From contig NC_017955.1 in assembly GCF_000306785.1 (NCBI RefSeq), forward strand, positions 3,844,001-3,908,000: a stretch of 64,000 nt of DNA. The letters run 5' to 3'. The notes below the pieces were generated by a model that saw only the letters and a program-made list of their open reading frames with translations, was not told where the DNA came from and did no database searches. Shown here one piece after another: positions 25,261-34,606 of the stretch (its first letter is position 1; every line of letters begins with the position of its first letter). The stretch is from Modestobacter italicus. GTDB lineage: Bacteria > Actinomycetota > Actinomycetes > Mycobacteriales > Geodermatophilaceae. Both the position numbers and the translations under genes were made by a program.

Positions 25261-25719
25261 TCAGCGCTGCCGGGGCACGTACCCGCCGATCAGCGCGGAC
25301 ATCAGCAGCGCCCCGTCGTCCGGGCCCAGTGCGGTCGCGGCGTCGGCCATCGCGCGCCAGCGGCCGCGCTCGACCTCGGTCATCGCCCCGGTGGCGCGTG
25401 CCTCGAGCTGCTCGAGCAGCCGCTCCCACTCCCCCTGCGGTGTCGGCCACAGCCCGGCGAGCCGGCGGGCCTCGGCGGAGATGGCGGTGAACCGGACGAT
25501 CTCCCCGGCGTGGTTGGTCAGCGCCTGCGCGTACCCGGCGGTGACCAGGGCGTTGGCCGCGGAGACCACCTGCGGCTTCGGCAGGCCGCTGGCCGGGACG
25601 ACCGCCCCGAGGTAGGGCGCGCTGCCGTGCGGCGGCTCGTCGATCAGCCGCGCGATCGCGCGGAGCACGGGGAGGTCACGGGTGAACCAGGTGTCGGCCA
25701 GGGGCTGCGGGGTGCTCAT
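25261..25719 (-). CDS. Hypothetical protein, winged-helix-like
   Basis: 152 residues from ATG 25719 (GAGAGGA ribosome site). The N-terminal half looks like a winged helix: DLPVLRAIARLIDE, then GLPKPQVVSAANALVTAGYA and a beta-hairpin-like HAGEIVRFTAISAEARRLAG; the C-terminal half is helical. It may be a DNA-binding or protein-interaction module, but family membership is not recognised. It converges with the cold-shock gene across a terminator. Confidence 0.6.
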   Translation of the reverse strand: MSTPQPLADTWFTRDLPVLRAIARLIDEPPHGSAPYLGAVVPASGLPKPQVVSAANALVTAGYAQALTNHAGEIVRFTAISAEARRLAGLWPTPQGEWERLLEQLEARATGAMTEVERGRWRAMADAATALGPDDGALLMSALIGGYVPRQR

Positions 25720-25920
25720 GGGTCCTCTCGGCGGACGGCGGCGCCACCGGGTGCGGCGCCGCGCCCACGGTACGAGCACCGCACCGGCGGTCGGTGCGGC
25801 GACGTCCGGACCGGCTCCCGCCCTGCGCTCAGCCGTGCCCACTTCGTTACCGGAGGTTGACCGCTCGTTGCTCAGCGCACTGGGAGGATCGAGGGGTCCC
25901 ACCGCGCCTCGAGGAGTCCC

Positions 25921-26421
25921 GTGTCCCTCTCCCGCGCTCTCCGCCCCGTCGTCCTCGCCGTGACCGCCGGGGCGCTGACGACCGGCGCCCTGACCACGGC
26001 GGCCCCCGCAGCAGCCGCCCCTCCCGCGGTGGTGTCGAGCGACGCCGGCACGCCCAGCGCGACGGCCGGGCGCTCGGCCGCCGTCCGCGGGGACGCCACC
26101 GCAGCGATCAGCGACCCGGCGCCGTCGCGCGGTGACCGGGTGACGGTGACCGGCACCGGGTTCTCCGCCGACGAGAAGGTCACCGCCTCGCTGCCCTCGC
26201 GCAACCAGGGCCAGCTCGGCAGCGCGGTCGCCGACGAGGACGGCCGGGTGTCCATCCCGGTGGACGTGCCGACGACCCTGACCGACGGGGACCAGGAGGT
26301 GCTGCTCACCGGCACCTCCGGGGAGCGGGCGAGCACCGGTTTCGCGCTGCGCCCGCTGCTGGCGGACGTGCTGGACCGGCTGCTCCGGTGGTGGCCGGAG
26401 CGGACGGGCGACGCCGGCTGA
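25921..26421 (+). CDS. Secreted protein with IPT/Ig-like domain
   Basis: 166 residues, GTG start. A signal peptide is clear: LSRALRPVVLAVTAGALTT with cleavage near APAAAA. A single beta-sandwich-like module follows, with the marker RGDRVTVTGTGFSADEKV and later VSIPVDVPTTLTDGDQEVLL, as in IPT/TIG or Ig-like repeats. The end LLADVLDRLLRWWPERTG is helical and lacks an LPXTG or second membrane anchor. Function unknown; an exported adhesive or structural role is possible. Confidence 0.6.
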   Translation: MSLSRALRPVVLAVTAGALTTGALTTAAPAAAAPPAVVSSDAGTPSATAGRSAAVRGDATAAISDPAPSRGDRVTVTGTGFSADEKVTASLPSRNQGQLGSAVADEDGRVSIPVDVPTTLTDGDQEVLLTGTSGERASTGFALRPLLADVLDRLLRWWPERTGDAG

Positions 26422-26461
26422 CGACGCCGGGTGAGCCCGCCGCGGGGTGGTGGGGCCGCCG

Positions 26462-26467
26462 TACCGT
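26462..26467 (+). promoter_or_regulatory. -10 element (TACCGT) of leaderless msrB
   Basis: TACCGT fits TANNNT and lies 6 nt before ATG 26474; there is no ribosome site. Confidence 0.5.
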
Positions 26468-26473
26468 GGGTGC

Positions 26474-26893
26474 ATGACCACATCCGCCTCCCAGCCCCAG
26501 GTCGTCAAGAGCGACGAGGAGTGGCGCGCCCAGCTGTCGCCGCAGGAGTACGCCGTCCTGCGCCAGGCGGGCACCGAGCGGCCGTGGACCGGTGAGTACG
26601 TCGACACGAAGACCGTCGGCACCTACTCCTGCCGGGCGTGCGGCGCCGAGCTGTTCCGCTCCGAGACCAAGTTCGACTCGCACTGCGGCTGGCCCTCGTT
26701 CTACGAGCCCTCGGCCCAGGACAACGTCGTCCTCCGTGAGGACACCGCCCACGGGATGGTCCGGACCGAGGTGCTCTGCGGCAGCTGCCACAGCCACCTG
26801 GGCCACGTCTTCGCCGACGCCCCCCAGACGCCCACCGGCGACCGCTACTGCATCAACTCCGTGAGCATCGCGCTGCACCCCAGCGAGAGCTGA
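26474..26893 (+). CDS. msrB: Peptide-methionine (R)-S-oxide reductase MsrB
   Basis: 139 residues, full MsrB length. Zinc ligands are Cys53 and Cys56 (YSCRACGAEL) and Cys102 and Cys105 (LCGSCHSHLGHVF). The catalytic Cys126 lies in GDRYCINSVSI. It repairs methionine-R-sulfoxide in proteins with thioredoxin. The start at 26474 follows a TACCGT -10 box and no ribosome site, so it is probably leaderless. A long terminator separates it from the convergent heme operon. Confidence 0.95.
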   Translation: MTTSASQPQVVKSDEEWRAQLSPQEYAVLRQAGTERPWTGEYVDTKTVGTYSCRACGAELFRSETKFDSHCGWPSFYEPSAQDNVVLREDTAHGMVRTEVLCGSCHSHLGHVFADAPQTPTGDRYCINSVSIALHPSES

Positions 26894-26901
26894 CGCACCT
26901 C

Positions 26902-26950
26902 TGAACGCCGACGGCCCGGAACTCCTCGAGTTCCGGGCCGTCGGCGTTCA
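26902..26950. terminator. Bidirectional terminator between msrB and hemQ
   Basis: A perfect 23-bp stem (TGAACGCCGACGGCCCGGAA and CTC, 26902-26924; right arm 26928-26950) closes the loop CTC. It lies between convergent msrB and the heme operon. Confidence 0.9.
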
Positions 26951-26955
26951 CTGCC

Positions 26956-27669
26956 TCAGGGCAGGTCGGCGACGAGCTCCGAGACGTCCTTGCGGGTGCC
27001 GGTGTAGAACGGCACCTCCTCGCGGACGTGCCGGCGGGCGCGGCTGGCCCGCAGGTCGCGCATCAGGTCGACGATGCGGTGCAGCTCGTCGGCCTCGAAG
27101 GCGAGCATCCACTCGTAGTCGCCGAGGCCGAAGCTGGCCACGGTGTTCGCCCGCACGTCGGGGTAGGGGCGGGCCTGCATGCCGTGCTCCTTGAGCATGT
27201 CGCGCCGCTCCTCGTCGGGCAGCAGGTACCACTCGTAGGAGCGCACGAACGGGTAGACGCAGACGAAGCGGCGCGGCTCCTCCTCGGCGAGGAAGGCCGG
27301 GATGTGGCTGCGGTTGAACTCCGCCGGGCGGTGCAGCGCCATCTGCGACCACACCGGCTCGAGGTGCCGGCCCAGTGCGGTGCGGCGGAAGCGGCTGTAG
27401 GCCTCCTGCAGCGCCTCGGGGGTCTCGGCGTGCCACCAGATCATCAGGTCGGCGTCGGCGCGCAGGCCCGCCACGTCGTACACCCCGCGGACGACGACGT
27501 CCTTGCCGGCCAGCTCCTCGAAGAGGGCGGTGACCTCGTCGGCGGCGGGGCCGCGCTGGTCGTCGGCGAGCGGCCGTGCCTTGAAGACCGACCACATCGT
27601 GTAGCGGATCTGGGCGTTCAGCTCGTTCGCCCGCTTGCCGATGCTGCGCTCTCCGGTCTGCTCGCTCAT
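26956..27669 (-). CDS. hemQ: Coproheme decarboxylase HemQ (ChdC)
   Basis: 237 residues of the chlorite-dismutase-like fold. [13 protein letters not shown] opens it. The reactive Tyr is expected in [14 protein letters not shown] and the proximal heme His in [13 protein letters not shown]. It converts coproheme III to heme b, the last step of the coproporphyrin-dependent pathway used by actinobacteria. The ATG overlaps the stop of the EamA gene (ATGA), so it is the last gene of the hemE-hemG-eamA-hemQ operon. This order, without the EamA gene, is conserved in mycobacteria (Rv2676c). Confidence 0.95.
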   Translation of the reverse strand: MSEQTGERSIGKRANELNAQIRYTMWSVFKARPLADDQRGPAADEVTALFEELAGKDVVVRGVYDVAGLRADADLMIWWHAETPEALQEAYSRFRRTALGRHLEPVWSQMALHRPAEFNRSHIPAFLAEEEPRRFVCVYPFVRSYEWYLLPDEERRDMLKEHGMQARPYPDVRANTVASFGLGDYEWMLAFEADELHRIVDLMRDLRASRARRHVREEVPFYTGTRKDVSELVADLP

Positions 27670-28601
27670 GCGCCCATTGTCGCGCGCCGCGCTGTGCGCC
27701 GTCCCGGGGGGCGCAGCACCAGGGCGACGCCGACCGTGGTGACGACGACCCCCGCCAGCGACAGCAGCGGCAGGCTCTCCCCGAACAGCAGGTGGGCCTC
27801 CACCGCGGTCGCCGGCGGCACCAGGAACAGCAGGCTGGACACGCCCGAGGCGCTGCCGCGGCGCAGCAGGAGGAGCAGCAGCAGCACCGCGCCGAGCGAG
27901 AGCGGCACGACCAGCCACACCAGCGCGAGGACGAACTCGGCCGTCCACTCGATCGCCATGTCCTCGGTGAGGCCGGCGACCGCGACCAGCACGAGGGCCG
28001 CGGCGGCGTACTGGACCACCGTGCCCGACAGCAGCGGGATGTCGTCCCCGTGCTGCTTCTGCCACAGCGTGCCCGCCGTCCCGCTCAGCAGCGCCACCAG
28101 GCAGGCCGCCACCCCGACCGGCGGGAGCGCGCCCTCCTCCCCCGCGGCCGCCGCCAGCCCGGGCGCGAGCACCAGCACGACGCCGCCGACGCCCAGCGCC
28201 AGCCCCAGCCACTGCACGGCGACGAGCCGCTCCCCGAGCAGCCGGCTGGCCAGCGCCGCGGTGAGCACCGGCTGCAGGCTGGTCACGACGGCCGCGACGC
28301 TGGCCGGCAAGCCGGAGTGGATCGCGAAGAAGACGCTGCCCAGGTAGCCGGCGTGCAGCAGCAGGCCCGCGACGCCGGCCCGGCCGACCTGCGCCCGGCC
28401 GGAGGGCCAGGCGGACCGCAGGCCGCCGGCGAGCGCGGCCAGCAGCGCGCCGGCCAGCGCCAGCCGCAGCGCCAGGAAGGTGAACGGCTCGGCGTACGGC
28501 AGGCCGTACTTCGCCCCGACGAAGCCGGTGCTCCACAGCAGCACGAACACCAGCGGTGCGGCGGAGAGGGCAGCGCTGCGCACCCGGGTCGGCGCGGTCA
28601 C
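27666..28601 (-). CDS. EamA/DMT-family transporter within the heme operon
   Basis: 311 residues with about ten hydrophobic helices in two EamA repeats ([20 protein letters not shown] begins the first; [16 protein letters not shown] begins the second). GTG 28601 overlaps the stop of hemG (GTGA) and the gene end overlaps hemQ (ATGA), so it is translated as part of the operon. The family exports or imports small metabolites. The position suggests transport of a porphyrin, heme precursor or related compound, which is inference only. The mycobacterial operon lacks this gene. Confidence 0.85.
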   Translation of the reverse strand: MTAPTRVRSAALSAAPLVFVLLWSTGFVGAKYGLPYAEPFTFLALRLALAGALLAALAGGLRSAWPSGRAQVGRAGVAGLLLHAGYLGSVFFAIHSGLPASVAAVVTSLQPVLTAALASRLLGERLVAVQWLGLALGVGGVVLVLAPGLAAAAGEEGALPPVGVAACLVALLSGTAGTLWQKQHGDDIPLLSGTVVQYAAAALVLVAVAGLTEDMAIEWTAEFVLALVWLVVPLSLGAVLLLLLLLRRGSASGVSSLLFLVPPATAVEAHLLFGESLPLLSLAGVVVTTVGVALVLRPPGRRTARRATMGA

Positions 28602-29947
28602 CGGAGCGCGACGACCGCCCGGCGGGCGTCCCGGATGCAGGCCGGGACGCCGACGCCGCCGTACGCCGCGCCGGCGACGGCCAGCCCGGGCACGGCGCCG
28701 ACCGCCGCGCGGACCGCGGCGACCCGCTGGGGGTGCCCGACCAGGTACTGCGGCAGCCCGTCGACCCACCGGACGAGGTGGGTCTGCAGCGGCTCGGGGC
28801 GCTCGAGGTCCAGCAGCCCGGCGACGTCGGCGACCACCGCCGCGGTGAGGTCGGCGTCGTCCCGGCCGAGTGCGGCGTCGTCACCGAACCGGCCGACCGA
28901 CGAGCGCACCCGCAGCGCGCCGCCCAGGTGCGGCCACTTCGACGAGGAGACGGTCACTCCCTTGACCAGCCGCCCGGTCACCGGGGGCACCAGCAGCCCC
29001 GACCCGGCCTGCACCGGCTGCTCGGGGAACGCCATCGCGACCACGGCCATCGACGCGTACGGGATCCCCTGCAGCGGCTCGACCGCGTCCGGGGCCACGT
29101 CGGCGAGCAGCCGGGCGGTCGGCGCGGCCGGGGTGGCCAGCACGACGACGTCCGCGGTCAGCGTCGGCCCGCCGTCGACGTCGAGCTCGAAGCCGCCGGC
29201 GACCCGGCGCAGCGCGCTGACCGCGGCGCCCAGCCGGACGTCGGCGCGGGCGGCGGTGGCCAGCGCGGCGGGCAGCGAGCCGATGCCGTCGCGCACGGTC
29301 ACGAACACCGGCCCGTCGACGTCGCCGCGGCTGCGGGCGCCGGCGTCCCGGGCGGCGATCGCCGCTCCCAGCACGGAGGTCGACGTGGGCAGCTGGGCGG
29401 CCAGGGCGGGCATGGTGGCGGCGAGCGAGAGGTCGTCGGGGCGGCCGGCGTAGACCCCGCCGAGCAGCGGCTCGACCAGCCGGTCGACCACCTCGTCTCC
29501 GAGCCGGTCGCGGAGCAGCCGGCCCACCGAGACGTCGCCGTCCAGCCGCAGCGGGGGCAGCTCGGCCTCGGCGCGGACCCGGGCGACGCCCGCCGGGGTG
29601 AGCACGCCGTCCAGGCCGTCGGCGGTGGTCGGAACGCCCTGCAGCGTGCCGGCCGGCAGCCGGTGGCGGCCGTCGGGCAGGACGATGGAGGCCTGCGTGG
29701 TCTGCGCCGGCACCAGCTGGTCGGCCAGGCCCAGGGCCTCGATCAGCTCGACCGCCTCGGGCACCCGGGCGAGCACCGCCTCCGGCCCGGTGTCGTACCA
29801 GCGGCCGGCCAGCTCGACCCGGTCGAGCTTGCCGCCGATCCGCGGCCCGGCCTCGAGCACCACGACCTCGTCGTCGGGGTGGCTGCGGCGCCACTCCCAG
29901 GCGGCGGTCAGCCCGGTGATCCCGGCGCCGACGACGACCAGCCTCAT
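28598..29947 (-). CDS. hemG: Coproporphyrinogen III oxidase / protoporphyrinogen oxidase (HemY/CgoX type)
   Basis: 449 residues. The FAD motif [19 protein letters not shown] lies at the N-terminus, followed by [19 protein letters not shown]. The middle and C-terminal parts fit the oxygen-dependent flavin oxidase family ([18 protein letters not shown], and [19 protein letters not shown] at the end, which closes the FAD site). In actinobacteria this enzyme oxidises coproporphyrinogen III to coproporphyrin III. The start ATG overlaps the hemE stop. The symbol hemY or cgoX is also used. Confidence 0.93.
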   Translation of the reverse strand: MRLVVVGAGITGLTAAWEWRRSHPDDEVVVLEAGPRIGGKLDRVELAGRWYDTGPEAVLARVPEAVELIEALGLADQLVPAQTTQASIVLPDGRHRLPAGTLQGVPTTADGLDGVLTPAGVARVRAEAELPPLRLDGDVSVGRLLRDRLGDEVVDRLVEPLLGGVYAGRPDDLSLAATMPALAAQLPTSTSVLGAAIAARDAGARSRGDVDGPVFVTVRDGIGSLPAALATAARADVRLGAAVSALRRVAGGFELDVDGGPTLTADVVVLATPAAPTARLLADVAPDAVEPLQGIPYASMAVVAMAFPEQPVQAGSGLLVPPVTGRLVKGVTVSSSKWPHLGGALRVRSSVGRFGDDAALGRDDADLTAAVVADVAGLLDLERPEPLQTHLVRWVDGLPQYLVGHPQRVAAVRAAVGAVPGLAVAGAAYGGVGVPACIRDARRAVVALR

Positions 29948-30990
29948 CGCGCGCTGAGCTCGTGCACCAGCTCGACGACGTGGGTGAGGACGCCGGGGTC
30001 GGTGTCGGGCAGCACGCCGTGGCCGAGGTTGAACACGTGCCCGCGGGCGGCCCGGCCCTGCTCGACCACCCGGCGCACCTCGCGGTCGACGGTCTCCCGG
30101 TCGGCCAGCAGCACCGCGGGGTCGAGGTTGCCCTGCAGCGAGTAGCCGGGCCCCACCCGGCGGGCGGCCTCGTCCAGCGGCACCCGCCAGTCGACGCCGA
30201 CGACGTCGGCGCCGGCGTCCCCGATCAGCGGCAGCAGCTCGCCGGTGCCGACGCCGAAGTGGACCTTCGGCACGTCCCGGTCACCCAGGGCGTCGAAGAC
30301 GGCGCGGGAGTGCGGCAGCACCCGGGAGGCGTAGTCGGTCGCGGACAGCACCCCGGCCCAGGAGTCGAACAGCTGCACGGCGCTGGCCCCGGCGTCGACC
30401 TGCACCTGCAGGAAGGTCGCCGCGCTGACCGCCAGCCGCTCCAGCAACCGCCGCCACGCCTCGGGCTCGGCGTACATGAACGCCTTGGTCCGGGCGTGCT
30501 CCTTGGACGGGCCGCCCTCGATCAGGTAGGTGGCCAGGGTGAACGGCGCCCCGGCGAAGCCGATCAGCGGCGTGCTGCCCAGCTCGGCGACCAGCCGGCG
30601 CACCGAGGTGGCCAGGAACTCCAGCCGGTCGGGCTCCAGCGGGGGCAGCGCGTCGACGTCGGCGACCGACCGGACCGGGGAGGCGACGACCGGACCGACA
30701 CCGGGCTTGATCTCGATGTCCATCCCGGCCACGACCAGCGGCAGCACGATGTCGGAGAAGAGGATCGCCGCGTCGACGCCGTGCCGGCGGACCGGCTGCA
30801 GGGTGATCTCGGTGACCAGGTCGGGGTCCTGGCAGGCCTGCAGCATCGCCGTCCCCGCGCGGAGCGCCCGGTACTCCGGGAGCGACCGGCCGGCCTGGCG
30901 CATGAACCAGACGGGCGTGCGGTCGACCGGGAGGCCGCGGGCCGCCCGGACCAGGGCGGAGTCGGCGGCCGGACCTGCTGCTGTTCCCAC
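29944..30990 (-). CDS. hemE: Uroporphyrinogen decarboxylase HemE
   Basis: 348 residues from GTG 30990, preceded by GGGAGG; the frame extends to 31116, but that part has no ribosome site and overlaps the DUF3000 leader. Family marks: [61 protein letters not shown] and [17 protein letters not shown]. It removes the four acetate carboxyls of uroporphyrinogen III to give coproporphyrinogen III. It is the first gene of the operon and divergent from DUF3000. Confidence 0.95.
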   Translation of the reverse strand: MGTAAGPAADSALVRAARGLPVDRTPVWFMRQAGRSLPEYRALRAGTAMLQACQDPDLVTEITLQPVRRHGVDAAILFSDIVLPLVVAGMDIEIKPGVGPVVASPVRSVADVDALPPLEPDRLEFLATSVRRLVAELGSTPLIGFAGAPFTLATYLIEGGPSKEHARTKAFMYAEPEAWRRLLERLAVSAATFLQVQVDAGASAVQLFDSWAGVLSATDYASRVLPHSRAVFDALGDRDVPKVHFGVGTGELLPLIGDAGADVVGVDWRVPLDEAARRVGPGYSLQGNLDPAVLLADRETVDREVRRVVEQGRAARGHVFNLGHGVLPDTDPGVLTHVVELVHELSAR

Positions 30991-31121
30991 GACCGCCGAT
31001 CCTCCCAGACGCACCGGACGGCGGCGCGGCCCGTCGGTTGCCGCGCGGGAGCGGCACCGCAGCGGGGTCACAGCCCGGCCACAGCGGCGCGTCGGGACGC
31101 CACATCCGTCCCACATCGACC

Positions 31122-31127
31122 TACCCT
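31122..31127 (+). promoter_or_regulatory. -10 element (TACCCT) of leaderless DUF3000 gene
   Basis: TACCCT lies 6 nt before GTG 31134, in the context CTACCCTGCGGCCGTG; almost the same string precedes the gene at 50828. Confidence 0.6.
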
Positions 31128-31133
31128 GCGGCC

Positions 31134-31757
31134 GTGGCCCAGCAGCGCAAGCGTCCGGCCGACGGCGCCGAGCCGCCCGCGGCGCAGAAGCCAGCGGAGT
31201 TCCTGGCCGCCCTGGAAGCGCTGGCGACCGTACACCCGCGCCCGGGGATCGTCCTGGAGCACATCCCGGCGCCGCAGCGGCTGGCCCCGTTCTCCGCCGC
31301 GATCGGCGTGCACGTCGGCGACCCGGCCGACGAGGAGGAGGAGCTGGCCACCGGCCGCTTCATCGTGCTGTTCGACCCGGCGGGCCACGAGGCCTGGGAG
31401 GGCACCACCCGCTGCGTCGGCTACCTCTCCGCCAGCACCGACTCCGAGATGGTCGACGACAGCATGTTCTCCGAGGTCGCCTGGAGTTGGCTGACCGACG
31501 CGCTCGCGGAGCACGGCGCCGGCCACCACGCCATCGGCGGGACGGTGACCCGCACGGCCTCCACCCGGTTCGGCTCGATCGCCGCACCCGAGCACTCGGT
31601 CGACGTGGAGATCCGAGCGTCCTGGACGGCGGAGGGCACCGACCTGGACAAGCACCTCACCGCCTTCCTCGCCGTGCTCGGCAACGCCGCCGGCCTCCCG
31701 CCGCCGGGCATCCACCTGCTGACCTCGGACGGGCAGACCGCCGACAGCGGTGCCTAG
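31134..31757 (+). CDS. DUF3000 family protein
   Basis: 207 residues, the DUF3000 length. Marks include [60 protein letters not shown] and [20 protein letters not shown]. It is soluble; the function is unknown, but it is conserved beside hemE and RNase D across actinobacteria (Rv2680, and next to whiI in Streptomyces). The GTG start follows a TACCCT -10 box at 6 nt without a ribosome site, so it is probably leaderless. Confidence 0.92.
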   Translation: MAQQRKRPADGAEPPAAQKPAEFLAALEALATVHPRPGIVLEHIPAPQRLAPFSAAIGVHVGDPADEEEELATGRFIVLFDPAGHEAWEGTTRCVGYLSASTDSEMVDDSMFSEVAWSWLTDALAEHGAGHHAIGGTVTRTASTRFGSIAAPEHSVDVEIRASWTAEGTDLDKHLTAFLAVLGNAAGLPPPGIHLLTSDGQTADSGA

Positions 31758-31883
31758 ACTCGTCGGTGTGCTCCACTCGGCGTAACCAGTGATGGGCCGA
31801 GTGCGCGGACACGCCGGAGCGGGTGCCGGGTGGTCAGCTGCTGGCCGTACCGTCGCCCGACCGGCCCGACGACGGGAGGCTGC

Positions 31884-32594
31884 GTGACCCTGGGACGACC
31901 GTGGTCCGACGGCGTCCTGTTCGGCCCGCACGCCGGTGCACTGGTGGTCGACCCCTCCCCGCTGGTCCGCGAGGCGCTCGCCGGCCGGTTGCGCGGACTG
32001 GGTGCCCGGGACGTCGAGGAGGCCGCCTCGCTGGAGGAGGCCCGGGTGCGGGCGCACGTCTCCGGGCCGCGCGCGCTGTGCGTGCTCGAGGCCGACCTGC
32101 CCGAGGCGGGGCCGGACGCCGGCAGCCGGGGCGGGGACCTCGGCCGCGGCCTGGAGCTGCTGCCGACGCTGCGCACCGAGGGCTGGCCGGTCACCGTCGT
32201 CCTGACCTCCGTGACCGACCCCGCCGTCGTCCGGTCCGCCTTCCTGGCCGGCGTGCAGGGGTACGTGCTCAAGACCAGCCCGCTGGCCACGCTCGCCGAG
32301 GGCCTGCGGGCGGCGCTGTCCGGCGAGGTCTTCGCCGACCCGGGCATCGCCAGCAGCCTGGCCCAGGGGCTGACCCGGTCCGGGGTGGAGGAAGCTGTCG
32401 GCGAGCTGTCCGCGCGCGAGCGGGACATCCTGCGGCTCGTCGCCGACGGGCACACCAACAAGGAGATAGGCGAGATGGTCGACCTGTCGGCACTGACCGT
32501 GAAGAGCCACCTGGCGCGGATCGCGCGCAAGCTGGGCACCGGCGACCGGGCGCACATGGTGGCGCTGGGCATGCGTTCGGGGGTCATCCACTGA
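31884..32594 (+). CDS. WhiI-like atypical response regulator (receiver + LuxR HTH)
   Basis: 236 residues from GTG 31884 (GGGAGG 4 nt before). The receiver-like domain (1-130) has DP at 23-24 where an acidic pair is usual. It reads CVLEADLP at 66-73, so the phosphoacceptor Asp aligns with Glu69; Thr/Ser (VVLTSV) and Lys (GYVLKTSP) are kept. The C-terminal LuxR HTH is LSARERDILRLVADGHTNKE, then SALTVKSHLARIARKLG. Position between DUF3000 and RNase D matches Streptomyces whiI, an orphan sporulation regulator with a non-canonical receiver. No sensor kinase is adjacent, so phosphorylation-independent action is likely. Confidence 0.9.
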   Translation: MTLGRPWSDGVLFGPHAGALVVDPSPLVREALAGRLRGLGARDVEEAASLEEARVRAHVSGPRALCVLEADLPEAGPDAGSRGGDLGRGLELLPTLRTEGWPVTVVLTSVTDPAVVRSAFLAGVQGYVLKTSPLATLAEGLRAALSGEVFADPGIASSLAQGLTRSGVEEAVGELSARERDILRLVADGHTNKEIGEMVDLSALTVKSHLARIARKLGTGDRAHMVALGMRSGVIH

Positions 32595-33931
32595 GCGCCG
32601 ACCAGACTCCGGCCGTCCCGCAGCTGGAGTTCACCGAGCCCACCGTCCCCGAGCGCACCGTCCCCGCGACCACCGCCCCCGAGGTCCCCGTCGTCGGGGA
32701 ACCGTCGGTCGAGCAGGCGCCGGTCGACGAGGCACCGGCCGCCGTCCCGCTGCTCGCGCCCCGGGACGGGCTGCTCCCGGTCATCGAGACCTCCACCGCG
32801 CTGGTCGCCTACGCCGACGCGCTGGCCGCCGGCAGCGGCCCGGTCGCCGTCGACGCCGAGCGCGCCTCCGGGTACCGGTACGGCCAGAGCGCCTACCTGG
32901 TGCAGCTCCGCCGCGCCGGCGCGGGCACCGGGATGATCGACCCGGTGCCGCTGCCGGACCTGTCGGTCGTGCAGGCCGCGATCGGCGACGCCGAGTGGGT
33001 GCTGCACGCGGCGAACCAGGACCTGCCCTGCCTGGCCGAGCTGGGCCTGGTCCCGACCCGGCTGTTCGACACCGAGCTGGCCGCCCGGCTGGCCGGGCTG
33101 CCGCGGGTCGGGCTGGGCGCGGTCGTGGAGTCCCTGCTGGGACTGTCGCTGCAGAAGGGCCACTCGGCCGCGGACTGGAGCACTCGGCCGCTGCCGGAGG
33201 ACTGGCTGGTCTACGCGGCGCTGGACGTCGAGGTGCTGGTCGAGCTGCGGGACGCGCTGGCGGCCATCCTCGACGAGCAGGGCAAGACCGAGTGGGCGCG
33301 GCAGGAGTTCGAGGCGATCCTGGCCGCGGGCCCCCCGGCGCCCAAGGTCGACCCGTGGCGGAAGACGTCGGGCATGCACGGGCTGCGCAGCCGGCGGCAG
33401 CTGGGCATGCTGCGGGCGCTCTGGCAGGCCCGCGACGAGCTGGCCCGCCGCCGGGACATCGCCCCCGGCCGGGTGCTGCCGGACACCGCCATGGTCTCGG
33501 CGGTGCAGGCCGACCCGACGACCGAGGCGGCGCTGCTGGACCTGCCGGTGTTCCGCGGCCGGGCCAACCGCCGGCTCGTCGGCACCTGGTTCGGCGCCCT
33601 GGTGCGCGGTCGGGAGCTGGCGGAGGCCGAGCTGCCGCTGCACAGCAAGCCCGGTGAGGGCCCGCCCCCGGTGAACCGCTGGGCCGACCGCGACCCCGCG
33701 GCGGCCGCCCGGCTCAAGGCCGCCCGGGCCTCGCTGGCCGAGGTGTCCGAGCGGTGGTCGGTGCCGGTGGAGAACCTGCTCTCCCCCGACCTGGTCCGCC
33801 GGCTGATGTGGACGCCGCCGACGCCGGCCGACGCCGACGCGCTGGCCGCGGCGCTGCGCGCCGGTGGGGCTCGCGAGTGGCAGATCGGGCTCACCCGCGA
33901 CCTGCTGACCGAGGCGATCGCCGCCGGCTGA
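32591..33931 (+). CDS. Ribonuclease D-like 3'-5' exonuclease with HRDC domain
   Basis: 446 residues if begun at CTG 32591, whose bases overlap the regulator's stop (CTGA). The frame has no ATG, GTG or TTG for over 90 codons downstream nor any usable start upstream, so CTG is the only sensible choice. DEDD-type motifs: AVDAERASGYRY (Exo I), LHAANQDLPCLAELG (Exo II), and DWLVYAALDVEVLVEL (Exo III, Y-x3-D). The HRDC domain is in RQLGMLRALWQARDELARRR with ALLDLPVFRGR. The family trims tRNA and other structured RNA 3' ends. The first 60 residues are acidic and Pro/Val-rich. Confidence 0.88.
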   Translation: MSADQTPAVPQLEFTEPTVPERTVPATTAPEVPVVGEPSVEQAPVDEAPAAVPLLAPRDGLLPVIETSTALVAYADALAAGSGPVAVDAERASGYRYGQSAYLVQLRRAGAGTGMIDPVPLPDLSVVQAAIGDAEWVLHAANQDLPCLAELGLVPTRLFDTELAARLAGLPRVGLGAVVESLLGLSLQKGHSAADWSTRPLPEDWLVYAALDVEVLVELRDALAAILDEQGKTEWARQEFEAILAAGPPAPKVDPWRKTSGMHGLRSRRQLGMLRALWQARDELARRRDIAPGRVLPDTAMVSAVQADPTTEAALLDLPVFRGRANRRLVGTWFGALVRGRELAEAELPLHSKPGEGPPPVNRWADRDPAAAARLKAARASLAEVSERWSVPVENLLSPDLVRRLMWTPPTPADADALAAALRAGGAREWQIGLTRDLLTEAIAAG

Positions 33932-33934
33932 CCT

Positions 33935-34468
33935 TCAGGCCTCGACCAGGTCGCCGAGCTTGCGCACGGTGGCCCAGTTCCGCGCGGTGCCGACCGGTCC
34001 CTTCAGCTTCGCCAGCGCCGCGGACAGCGGGCTCTGCATCTGCCCGTGCGGGCACCAGAGGTAGAGCTCCCGGCCGTCGACGGTGAACACGTCGTCGCCG
34101 GGGTCGACGGCCGCGAGCCGCTCCCGGACCGCCGCCGGCACCGGCACGGTGGAGAAGGACACGACGTAGCGGCTGGGGTCGGTGGCGACCGCCCCCAGCG
34201 GGTCGGCCGCGAGGACCGCGAGCAGCTCCTCCCGGGTCCGCAGCACCACCGGGACGGCGAACCCGAACCGCTGCTCCAGCGCCTGCTCCAGCGAGGACGC
34301 GAGCTCGCCGGCCGGCCGGTCGGAGTCGAGCACCACGTTGCCGCTCTGCAGCAGGGTGGCCACCCCGGTGTGGCCCTCGGCGGTCAGCAGCTCGCGCAGC
34401 TCGGCCATCGGGACCCGGTGGGCCCGGCCGACGTTGATGCCGCGCAGCAGCACCGCGTACCGGGTCAC
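33935..34468 (-). CDS. DUF1697 family protein
   Basis: 177 residues. It has the DUF1697 start TRYAVLLRGINVGRAHRVPM, then ELRELLTAEGHTGVATLLQS with GNVVLDSD, and the end ARNWATVRKLGDL, all typical of the family. The function is unknown; members are soluble single-domain proteins. It converges with the RNase D gene, 3 nt apart, and is divergent from the thiolase gene. Confidence 0.9.
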   Translation of the reverse strand: MTRYAVLLRGINVGRAHRVPMAELRELLTAEGHTGVATLLQSGNVVLDSDRPAGELASSLEQALEQRFGFAVPVVLRTREELLAVLAADPLGAVATDPSRYVVSFSTVPVPAAVRERLAAVDPGDDVFTVDGRELYLWCPHGQMQSPLSAALAKLKGPVGTARNWATVRKLGDLVEA

Positions 34469-34606
34469 GTCTCCCCCTCGGAGCGGGGACAGTCGCCCCG
34501 GACCACCTCATCCTGTCGGGGAGTGCCGTGGGCCTGGCGGTTACCAGCGGGTAACTTGTCCGGTGCCGGTCGTCCCCCGGTGTCCGAAACCCATCGCGGA
34601 GGTCCT

